DNA of 51,545 nucleotides from Candidatus Kuenenia stuttgartensis (lineage in GTDB: Bacteria; Planctomycetota; Planctomycetia; Isosphaerales; Isosphaeraceae), in the NCBI GenBank assembly GCA_945865635.1, contig CAMBEP010000034.1:1-51545 (forward strand), given 5' to 3'. The notes under the pieces are model-generated. The model did not search any database and was not told where the DNA came from. It was given only the letters and a program-made list of their open reading frames with translations. Position 1 is the stretch's first letter, and every line of letters starts with the position of its first letter. Positions 44,507 to 51,545 of the stretch are shown here, piece after piece. The translations under genes were made by a program, and so were the position numbers.

Positions 44507-46920
44507 ATTAATACAATTGAAGATTTGGTAAGTGTCGCCAGTAGGTCCCCGCCGGCGCGTTTGTCGCGATTCCCGTCTACAGCCTGGCCCAGGTTGTCGA
44601 AAAGTCCGGATGCAATCAGACGAATATTAGTAAGTACTGTCGGAACAAGTTTAGCAGAAGGCATGATGGTAATGGTTCGGGTGGCAGCGTTGTATTTGAC
44701 AGAGCCAATTTTCAGCAGAATATCGTCCTTGGTGTAATACTTTTTGTCTTTCCCGGCAGAACTGATGAGTTTGTAATTGGCAATCTTGGTTGCTGAGGTC
44801 GCGTTGATTGCATCACTGAACGTAATATTGATTGAAGTGACTTGGCCAGTTTTGGTTTTAATGGCGACGATGGAAATAGGCTGAACGATTGGTGGAGGAG
44901 GTGGAGGAGGTAATGGATTTACTGTCACACTGATTGGGATTTGGGCCGATTGGTAAGGTGTTCCGTTATCTTTGACAACGACATTGAAATTAAGAGTACC
45001 AGCGGGGGCCTTGTTGGATATTGAAATAATACCCGTTGCGGGTTGCATTGTGATGTAATCCGGTACAGTGGATGAGAATTGATAAGTCAGGGTTTGCCAG
45101 GTATCAGTGTCGGTGGCCTTTGCCTGAAAGATCAGAGTTGTGCCTTGTGTGGTGCTTTGAGCGGCCAGAGGTGCAAAAACGGGGACTGCATTTGCAACAA
45201 CAATAGAGGTTGAGGCGGATGCTGCCTGCCCGCCAGTGCTTTTCACCGAGATTGTAATTGCGAATGTGCCAAAGGAATCATAGGCCTTGGAACCGTTGAC
45301 CAGAATTTTGCCATTGACCTTGGAAATCAGTCCGCTGGATGTTTTCCCATCACCCCAGGTAATTGTTGCATTAAGATCGGATGTGATTCCCAGTGGATTT
45401 GTATCTGTGATTTCAGCAAATGTGTTAATTATCAGGCCGGAACCAGGCGATGCAAGGGGGTTGGCAAATGCCACAGAGAGAGGGGCATCGGAGATGGTCG
45501 CAGTAGTTGTCCCAGAGATGGAGACGTTGTCGACCAGGTCCTTAATCGTAATTTTGATGGGATAAGTGCCAAATTTCTGATAGGCTCCTGTGCCTTTGAC
45601 GACATAGGTTCCATCGCCATTGCCAAGTACGGTTCCATTCGCAATTCGACCATCGCCGTAGTCGATTGAGGCCTCATAGGACGAAGCGGCCTTAGCCTTT
45701 AATGGAGTGAAATTGGCAATCGTTGTGCCTGCAAGTGTCAGGCCTTCTTCTAGCGAGACTGCCTGGGTTGCAATGGTAAATGGGTCGCCAACCTTGACTT
45801 GGATTGCTTGCAAATCCCAGGGTGATGAAGTGCTACCGCGAGACGTTGCCCCGGTTTGCATGACTCCGACAAAAAATGTAAATGTCCCTTTATATCCGGT
45901 GTTGGGTGTGATTGTAATCACATTGCTATTGACTTTAAATGTGCCAGGCGGGGTTGGATCATAAAATTGGCCTGCAAATGTAAGAGGATCATTCTCGAAA
46001 TCAAATCCATTCAGAGTCAGATCAATGGGGGCATTGGTATAAGTTACCTGATTGGAAATGAAGCCAAGAATCGGAGGGTCATTAGTCGTATCGGTAACGC
46101 TCGTGGCCGTGAATGTTTTCGTATCCGTGCCGCCATGGCCATCAGAAACCGTTACAGTGAAATGGGTTATTCCAACCCCGCTTGATTTCAGCTCAAGCAC
46201 GGTGTCGGCGGTGTCAGTCACCATGGACATGCTGGTCATGATGACAGGTGTCAAGGGCTTGGAATTGGCGTCGACAGGCACTGCGCTGATGGCTTGCTGA
46301 ACATCGAAGCCGCGCACCATTTGCCCAAAGATATTGTGATTGAAATCGAGGAAACGTTGTTGACCGCTGGTGATAAAGAATTGCGATCCGTTGGTATCTT
46401 TGCCTGAATTGGCCGAGGCGAGTTGGCCGTTGCCTGAGAAAATTGCATCTGGTGAAAATTCATCACTGAATTTGGTTGAACCGAGCAGGCTTCCGGTACC
46501 TGTGCCGAGCGGGTCGCCGCCCTGAATCATGAAATTCTGGATCACCCTATGGAATGTCAGGCCATTATAAAGACCTTGGGAGGCCAGATCTGAGATGTTT
46601 TTAACGGCCGTGGGGGCAATGTCGTCAAATAACTGGAAGGTCATATCGCCAAAATTGGCGACCGACATTTTCAGAAACGGGTGATTATTGCGCACTGAGG
46701 CTGTGACAATCCCGTTGTCGGATGTGACCGTGTAAGTCAGGGGGTTGCCGTCGGCATCGGTGGCTGTCAATGGGAGCATGTAGGTTTTGGTTGCGGGCAC
46801 CGGCACATTTGGTATGGCGTCAAGTACGGGAGCGGCAAGCAACTGGCGATCTTCAAGCGAGCCCCACGAAAAGGGGAATCGATGGTTCTTCCTGGATGTA
46901 GATCTGATTGGTGATCGCAT
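44503..46920 (-). CDS. Secreted cyclophilin-type peptidyl-prolyl isomerase with Ig/PKD-like repeats
   Basis: From the ATG at 46920 the protein has 805 residues. It opens with a basic stretch and GSLEDRQLLA, the LExRxLL motif seen at the start of many large secreted planctomycete proteins. A cyclophilin domain follows, marked by LTFHRVIQNFMIQGGDP and NGSQFFIT, then several beta-sandwich repeats of cadherin/PKD type (ASIDYGDGRIANG, ATITWGDGKTSSG) and a proline run near the end. GGAG...AGGGG lies before this ATG; the frame extends to an ATG at 46998, which has only a poorly spaced GAGGT. It is probably exported and acts on extracellular proteins or adhesion. Its stop overlaps the moeA start by four bases. 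Confidence 0.88.
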   Translation of the reverse strand: MRSPIRSTSRKNHRFPFSWGSLEDRQLLAAPVLDAIPNVPVPATKTYMLPLTATDADGNPLTYTVTSDNGIVTASVRNNHPFLKMSVANFGDMTFQLFDDIAPTAVKNISDLASQGLYNGLTFHRVIQNFMIQGGDPLGTGTGSLLGSTKFSDEFSPDAIFSGNGQLASANSGKDTNGSQFFITSGQQRFLDFNHNIFGQMVRGFDVQQAISAVPVDANSKPLTPVIMTSMSMVTDTADTVLELKSSGVGITHFTVTVSDGHGGTDTKTFTATSVTDTTNDPPILGFISNQVTYTNAPIDLTLNGFDFENDPLTFAGQFYDPTPPGTFKVNSNVITITPNTGYKGTFTFFVGVMQTGATSRGSTSSPWDLQAIQVKVGDPFTIATQAVSLEEGLTLAGTTIANFTPLKAKAASSYEASIDYGDGRIANGTVLGNGDGTYVVKGTGAYQKFGTYPIKITIKDLVDNVSISGTTTATISDAPLSVAFANPLASPGSGLIINTFAEITDTNPLGITSDLNATITWGDGKTSSGLISKVNGKILVNGSKAYDSFGTFAITISVKSTGGQAASASTSIVVANAVPVFAPLAAQSTTQGTTLIFQAKATDTDTWQTLTYQFSSTVPDYITMQPATGIISISNKAPAGTLNFNVVVKDNGTPYQSAQIPISVTVNPLPPPPPPPIVQPISIVAIKTKTGQVTSINITFSDAINATSATKIANYKLISSAGKDKKYYTKDDILLKIGSVKYNAATRTITIMPSAKLVPTVLTNIRLIASGLFDNLGQAVDGNRDKRAGGDLLATLTKSSIVLI

Positions 46921-47595
46921 TGCCCCTACTCCGTTGCTTCGTTTGTCCAGAGAAACCCAAGGCCATACAACGTAACGTCTCATCATTATCCAGCACATAC
47001 CTCACAAAAGCAAGCACACATGGTTGCATACTGATTTAGAGGAACACGTATCAGAGCGGGATTTCACGCTTGATACGCACCCATTCCAGGATTTGTTCGG
47101 CATCATCCTCCAAAAAAAAATCCTGAACTCGCCTGCCCCATGACCAACCGCCCACACTTGATTGGCTCAGAGATTGATCGAACGTTCCGGTCAAACCGCC
47201 CTCTGGATAACTCAATCGAGGTTTATCCTTACTCAAAATATCGACTTATGAGCGATTGATCTTCGGGTTGATCTGCTCCTGATCCGATTTTCTCTACAAA
47301 AAAGCCCTACAAACCATGCAATCGGCGAAGCTTCAGCCTACTACTACAGTTGAATTCCCCCCCCTAGGCAACGTGTCCTCGGAAACGATAGTGGTAGAAT
47401 CTGGCCATGGCTTGGTCTCTGCGACGCCATATCGACCAGGTCCATGCGATTTCAAACTGTTACTACAATTGTCGAAAAAATATTATTCAAGATTCGATTG
47501 ATTTCTGGCAGTGTGAACAGTATCAACTCCAGAAATTTCATTTTTTTTTGAGAGCCATGTGTCATTCCTTCCACCACGCTCTTTGGCTTACTGGC

Positions 47596-47871
47596 TTACA
47601 TGGATCGAACCACCTCCAAAAAGCCATATGAGAACATGCACAAAGTCATGCGACGATACCAGCCCGTCCAAAGCCGCACTTCGTATTGATCCAAGCCGAC
47701 TTGCTGTTTTGCCTGTTCGAACGCCGAGTGATTTCTGGCTGCCCGTACCACTTCTTCAAGCTTTGTTGACGGAGTGTAATGACAAATATTATAAGCGATT
47801 TCGTCCGAAATTTCAATCGATCTCCTGAGAGGCAACGCTTTCTGGAAACCACTTTTTGTAAGGTTCTGAAA
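47596..47871 (-). pseudogene. IS701/IS4-like transposase remnant, C-terminal part
   Basis: The minus-strand frame reads LPLRRSIEISDEIAYNICHY, TPSTKLEEVVRAAR, HSAFEQAKQQVGLDQYEVRL and WTGWYRRMTLCMFSYGFLEV. This matches the well-known end of IS701-type DDE transposases, where the Glu of the triad, the GLDxYEVRxWxGWYRHxT block and a short C-terminal helix follow one another. The N-terminal two thirds with the first two catalytic Asp are absent, and bases near VRAARN look deleted. No terminal inverted repeats were found. Confidence 0.75.
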
Positions 47872-48052
47872 TGCAATTAAAGTCCAGATGGAATTTATTG
47901 ACCTGCTGAAAATGATGCCTGGCCAGCTCGCAATATTTGTAATGGCAATGGAAATTCTGTTTTTTGGTTTATGCTCGAAAATTATTGTTTAAACAACTTG
48001 TCGTGAAAATTCCGGTGAATGGCATTTGATCGTGCCCCCTTGCACTGTGCAC

Positions 48053-48087
48053 AAAAAAGCCTGGCCAGGTTTGGGTGCCTGGTCAGG
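48053..48087 (-). terminator. Intrinsic terminator of the sedolisin gene
   Basis: On the minus strand CCTGACCAGG (48087-48078) pairs, with one mismatch, with CCTGGCCAGG (48069-48060), followed by C and six T (48058-48053). It lies about 100 bases after the stop at 48188. Confidence 0.75.
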
Positions 48088-48187
48088 TCATATTTGTCAC
48101 CACAGTCTCTGAATGATTAAAATCGACAATCTTCTTTTTCTCCAGGACTCTTCAATCCATTGGAAGAACAGGAAGAATTCAATTTCA

Positions 48188-50923
48188 TCAAGATTTACTA
48201 TTGATCAAGGCACGAATTGCAGAGAGCAGGTTAGTACCCTGAGGGGTGCCCCATCCGGTTGTCATATCAAATCCAGTGGTGGCTGAATAACCAAGATATG
48301 TCGGCAGATAGACACCATAGGTTTGGCCTGGATATTCTGGGAAATACAAGTTGCTGTTGATATTGTTTCCCTGAGTAATATCATGAAAGGCATTGGCCGT
48401 AGCCGGATTCGAGCCGATCTGATAAATCACAGGGTTAAACCAGCCCATCTTTACACCTGTATTTTGCTGAATCAAGCCTGTGAGTGCCGCCCAGAGCGGT
48501 GTTGCCGCACTGGTTCCTCCCACGGTGAACTTGCTGAACTGCCCGGTCTGCGTATTTGCCATCCAGACAAAATAACCCGTCGCTGGGTCGGAATTGCCTG
48601 AAACATCGGGCATAGCTCTGCCTGTACCGCTGTAGGTGTTAAAGACGCCTGGCGGGTTCACAGAAGTGGGTGTAATGCCAGCTTTTGTCTGATAAAACGG
48701 GGTCGGGCTCAACCCGCTCACTCCACCACCTGTGACTCCTCCACTGACTCCATTGGAGCTACTGTAGAAACCATCCACAATTGCGGACTCATTCCACGTG
48801 ACTTCCCCAGCCCATGCACCGTTTTCTATTTGAAGAGTCGTACCACCCACAGACATTGCATATGGGCTGGTTGACGGGTAATTGACGTAAGCATAGCCAT
48901 TGCCTACAAAATCATCTACACCAGCATCGCCCGATGCCGCAAAGAAGGTGATTCCCATGGCTGTTCCATCCAAAATGGCTTGATCCTGAGCCCTTACATA
49001 CATTTCTGAAAGATCAATATCGGGCCCACCCCAGCTCATGGTGAGTATGGTCGGTTGATTGACCGTATCGAAGCAGGCATTCTTGATCAGATCCATTAAG
49101 TTTTCATTATTGTTATTTTCAAAATACATCGTGATGTTCGCGGCCGGGAGAATGCTGGCCAAAACCTCAATGTCAAGCATTACCTCAACTTGCGGATCAT
49201 TTTCAGTTGTGCCCTGATAGGTTGATGTCCCGACCACATTGATCTTCGGTCTCTCGCTGATTCCCTGCGCAGCCAAATAGGCTTCGACAGTGGCCTGATC
49301 AGCCGCTCCAAATGACCCGCCCAGCTCAAGTATCCCAATGGATATTCCCTGACCCGGCAACTGGCTTGATGGTGCGGTTGGGAAGTCGTAAGCCGCTGCA
49401 ATTTGTGGAGAATAATAGCCAGGGCTCGATGGAACCACTGGCGGTAGTGGTGTTGGTGGCGGTGCTGGCTGGGTTTTAATTCCAAATAGCGAATCAACTA
49501 TGGCAGCAATTCGCTGAGGAACATAAAGCGAACCGGTGTAACTTTGAAAACTCTTTAAGCCCAGATTGTTATAGTAAACGATATTCGCACCTGTAGCAGT
49601 TCGCAATTGCCCGACAGTCGTATTGAATTCAAAAGTCCGTTTTGCCTGACTTGTGGCGGTCACTGTGAAGCCATAATCCTTGGCAAACGACTGCAAAGCC
49701 GCCAGGTCCTGCGCCGATGTGCCATACTGCTGGGCAAATTGATCCTGCGTCAGGTAAGTGCGCTGCCCAATTGGTGCAGAGGCCAACTGCTCAAGAGCCG
49801 TCTGCCCGCCACTGGCCGGATTGTAACGTGTCACAATTTCCACCGAAACAGGCGTTTCGAGCATGACAGCAATGTTCGATTGAGACTGCGGGACCGATCC
49901 CGGCGTGACATTGGATAAGAGACCCGTGCCCTGAACCACAGGCTGAACACTGCCTGAAATCGGAATGAGCACTTGATCATAGGTGTACTGAGTCGCCAGG
50001 ACACGCTGACCAAAGCCGTCTGTTGCCGTTGCCTGAAGCATGATGGGGCCATTCGGGGCATTCAAAGCCGTCGCAAGGCTATGAATTACACCAAGGGCAT
50101 CAGGGGCCAATGTCACCGTATTGCTTGATGTGTCCAAGCTTTTCAGTGTGACAATTACTCCGGCATTGGGATTGGTCTCTCCGGAAATCATCCGATAAAG
50201 ATTATCCGAGCCGGCTTGCGGAACCAGCTCCTGACTCAACTTGAGCGAGACTGGCCGCAATGATGTGGACGCACCATAATTGGAATACGCCAGATTCCAG
50301 TCCGCCTGATTGATCATTCCATTCGCATTGATATCGCAAACCGAGACGTAATTCGGAGAGGAAGACTTCGTGCCAAACAGGGAACGAATTTGCGAGAGAT
50401 CGCCCTTCGTCACGGAATACGAGCCGTCAACATCGCCCGCAAGAGAGATGTTCACCTGATAAATTTCTGCAGTCTGCTGGGCTTGCGACTGATTCAGATT
50501 CAGTGTAAATACCCCCGGCTGAAGTTTCGCAAGGCGTGCCCCTGATTGCCCAATCGACACCTGGCTCGCGACCAGTGGCCCATTCACTGCACCTACCAGG
50601 GGCTTGACTCCCTGCAGTGGTGCCACCTTCTCGCCAACCGCCCCAACACTATCAAACCTGAGCACGACCGGCCTGTTGGGTATGGAAAAATCCAACCGGT
50701 TGATCTGAATCTCACCTGCCGAAAATTTTCCCGATGATGCGTTGCCATTGCCCTGAACAATCGCAAACGGCTCAATCCCAGGTGCCGTTGAAAGAACTTG
50801 CCTGCATTCCAGCGACTCCACTCCAATCAATCGGCGAATTTGCCGATCACGCTTTTTCGCTGAAGCGAATCCACCAAAAAATCGGAATCGGCATGAGACG
50901 CTGTTGATTATGCTGGCTTTCAT
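48188..50923 (-). CDS. Sedolisin (S53) family serine-carboxyl peptidase with dockerin-like domain
   Basis: The 911-residue protein begins with a basic segment and GVESLECRQVLS, the same LExRxLL-type motif as the cyclophilin. A dockerin-like pair of calcium loops follows (DVDGSYSVTKGDL at ~164; CDINANGMINQADWNLAY at ~196). Residues ~355-480 are the pro-kumamolisin activation domain, and a Pro-rich linker (485-500) leads to the S53 catalytic domain. Its active site is Glu580 and Asp584 (EVMLDIEV), oxyanion Asp666 (ASGDAGV) and Ser805 (GGTSAATP). The calcium-site region near the C-terminus (HDITQGNN...GWGTP) is present. It is an acid-type secreted endopeptidase made as a zymogen. It ends with a terminator about 100 bases downstream. 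Confidence 0.94.
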   Translation of the reverse strand: MKASIINSVSCRFRFFGGFASAKKRDRQIRRLIGVESLECRQVLSTAPGIEPFAIVQGNGNASSGKFSAGEIQINRLDFSIPNRPVVLRFDSVGAVGEKVAPLQGVKPLVGAVNGPLVASQVSIGQSGARLAKLQPGVFTLNLNQSQAQQTAEIYQVNISLAGDVDGSYSVTKGDLSQIRSLFGTKSSSPNYVSVCDINANGMINQADWNLAYSNYGASTSLRPVSLKLSQELVPQAGSDNLYRMISGETNPNAGVIVTLKSLDTSSNTVTLAPDALGVIHSLATALNAPNGPIMLQATATDGFGQRVLATQYTYDQVLIPISGSVQPVVQGTGLLSNVTPGSVPQSQSNIAVMLETPVSVEIVTRYNPASGGQTALEQLASAPIGQRTYLTQDQFAQQYGTSAQDLAALQSFAKDYGFTVTATSQAKRTFEFNTTVGQLRTATGANIVYYNNLGLKSFQSYTGSLYVPQRIAAIVDSLFGIKTQPAPPPTPLPPVVPSSPGYYSPQIAAAYDFPTAPSSQLPGQGISIGILELGGSFGAADQATVEAYLAAQGISERPKINVVGTSTYQGTTENDPQVEVMLDIEVLASILPAANITMYFENNNNENLMDLIKNACFDTVNQPTILTMSWGGPDIDLSEMYVRAQDQAILDGTAMGITFFAASGDAGVDDFVGNGYAYVNYPSTSPYAMSVGGTTLQIENGAWAGEVTWNESAIVDGFYSSSNGVSGGVTGGGVSGLSPTPFYQTKAGITPTSVNPPGVFNTYSGTGRAMPDVSGNSDPATGYFVWMANTQTGQFSKFTVGGTSAATPLWAALTGLIQQNTGVKMGWFNPVIYQIGSNPATANAFHDITQGNNINSNLYFPEYPGQTYGVYLPTYLGYSATTGFDMTTGWGTPQGTNLLSAIRALINSKS

Positions 50924-51091
50924 CGGACGGACCCTCTTGAAATTGAGTTTATCTGAGCCTTAGGCCCGTAGTTCATATATATGGTTGAATTCCGGTCGTG
51001 TTCTTCGAAATAGCACGACTGAATCTAAACTTTTAGCATACCACCCATACGCTCCGCAATAGCCAGATTGCCCAAATTACGCTTTTTGGAA

Positions 51092-51152
51092 ATGAGCATC
51101 TAAAATTGACCCACCCTGAGGCAAAATGAGCATCTAAAATTGACCCACCCCC
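51092..51152 (+). repeat. Tandem terminal repeats of an IS21-type element
   Basis: AAATGAGCATCTAAAATTGACCCACCC occurs twice, at 51092-51118 and 51126-51152, seven bases apart, 46 bases before the istA start. Multiple direct copies of a terminal repeat are characteristic of IS21-family ends. The element probably starts at the TG near 51095. Confidence 0.75.
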
Positions 51153-51545
51153 AGCCGCCTTCTGTAAACTGAACTCTTCCACTCGGAGAGTTCGCTTCAT
51201 GGAGGGCAAGGACGTGCTTACGGTGGACGATTACGGTGCCATTCGACGGGCCAGACGGGCCAGGCGGGACGGCAAATCCATTCGCCAGATCGCCCGTGAA
51301 TTTGATCACTCGCGCAACACAATTCGGAAAATACTCAATCAGGCAGAGCCTAACCCTCTGCCACAAAAGCGGGTCCGGAAAGCTTCTCTGCTCGGACCGT
51401 TTCTGCCTGTGATCCAGCAGATTCTCAAAGATGACGAGTCTGCTCCTCCTAAACAGAGGCATACGGCGGCCCAGATTTTCCGGCGACTCTGCCAGGAACA
51501 TCAATACAAAGGCAGCTATTCCCAGATCCAACGCTATGTGCAGAC
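51095..51545 (+). mobile_element. IS21-family insertion sequence, left end (continues past the window)
   Basis: The terminal repeats and the istA-like start together define the left end of an IS21-type element. The rest of istA, the istB ATPase and the right end would lie beyond 51545. The flank before 51092 shows no matching target duplication that can be judged without the other end. Confidence 0.75.
51199..51545 (+). CDS. istA: IS21-family transposase IstA, N-terminal part
   Basis: The ATG at 51199 opens a frame that runs off the window without a stop; about 115 residues are visible. It has a helix-turn-helix (RDGKSIRQIAREFDHSRNTI) followed by RKILNQAEPNPLPQKRVRK and KQRHTAAQIFRRLCQEHQY, the standard start of IstA transposases before the DDE core. 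GGAGAG lies nine bases before the start. In IS21 elements it is followed by istB, which lies outside the window. A 143-residue frame on the opposite strand here is a shadow. Confidence 0.88.
   Translation, partial: MEGKDVLTVDDYGAIRRARRARRDGKSIRQIAREFDHSRNTIRKILNQAEPNPLPQKRVRKASLLGPFLPVIQQILKDDESAPPKQRHTAAQIFRRLCQEHQYKGSYSQIQRYVQ

Larger units (their letters stand above)
46921..48187. other. Gene-poor stretch with a transposase remnant
   Basis: This stretch between two secreted-protein genes contains the IS701-like fragment at 47596-47871 and the sedolisin terminator at 48053-48087. Small open frames at 47051-47236 (minus) and 47316-47501 (plus) show no recognisable domain. The rest looks like decayed DNA. 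The promoter of the cyclophilin gene should be near 46921-47040. Confidence 0.5.

Noticed and set aside
47051..47236. Minus-strand 61-residue frame upstream of the cyclophilin gene
   Set aside because: No recognisable domain, and it lies in a stretch with other decayed DNA; it could be a small gene but I cannot support it.
51100..51531. Minus-strand 143-residue frame at the right edge
   Set aside because: Antisense to the istA start and covers the terminal repeats of the insertion sequence.

Overview
The window looks like a chromosome segment of a planctomycete (phylum Planctomycetota). The grounds are two PEP-CTERM secreted proteins, two large secreted proteins that open with an LExRxLL-type N-terminal motif, a dockerin-bearing sedolisin, the remains of a sulfatase gene, a Tat-exported Gfo/Idh/MocA oxidoreductase next to a DoxX protein, and an arginine-gene run that continues into rph. 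No rRNA, tRNA or CRISPR array was recognised, and genes lie on both strands in short operons.

Layout. 1-2200: tail of a thioredoxin-like gene, then a PEP-CTERM protein whose signal peptide and body are in different frames. 2200-2976: gene-free, with two copies of a ~230 bp palindromic repeat. 2977-8106 (minus): Gfo/Idh/MocA oxidoreductase, DoxX protein, ApbE flavinyltransferase, PEP-CTERM propeller-like protein. 8440-11630 (plus): lepA overlapping a large signal peptidase I. 11713-16982 (minus): PiT phosphate transporter, a coiled-coil membrane protein, a class V aminotransferase and an isochorismatase-fold hydrolase. 17106-28709 (plus): PAS-GAF-receiver regulator, TolC-type lipoprotein with a small secreted partner, fatty-acid desaturase, POT transporter, S9 peptidase, DUF983 protein and formate-tetrahydrofolate ligase. 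29154-33282 (plus): argB, argD, argF, rph. 33283-34058: a sulfatase gene reduced to its 3' end, cut off by a third copy of the repeat. 34059-36871 (plus): ABC-F ATPase and a PPP-type phosphoesterase. 36943-50923 (minus): PhoR-like kinase, then the aldehyde ferredoxin oxidoreductase/pterin cofactor cluster, a secreted cyclophilin, a decayed transposase and the sedolisin. 51092-51545: the left end of an IS21-type element running off the window.

The most interesting part is 38562-44506. Four minus-strand genes are packed with overlaps or tiny gaps: a MoeA, a MoeA fused to a periplasmic-binding-like domain, a MobA-like nucleotidyltransferase fused to a MoaD/ThiS-like carrier ending in Gly-Gly, and an aldehyde ferredoxin oxidoreductase family enzyme. 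By eye this block is more AT-rich than its surroundings. I read it as a self-contained late-stage molybdo- or tungstopterin module made for its own enzyme, possibly acquired by transfer. Early pterin genes (moaA, moaC, moaE) and a metal transporter are not in the window, so the module would depend on genes elsewhere.

The rest is largely housekeeping (translation, arginine synthesis, one-carbon metabolism, phosphate uptake) mixed with envelope and secretion functions. Several scars of mobile DNA lie in the gaps between genes.
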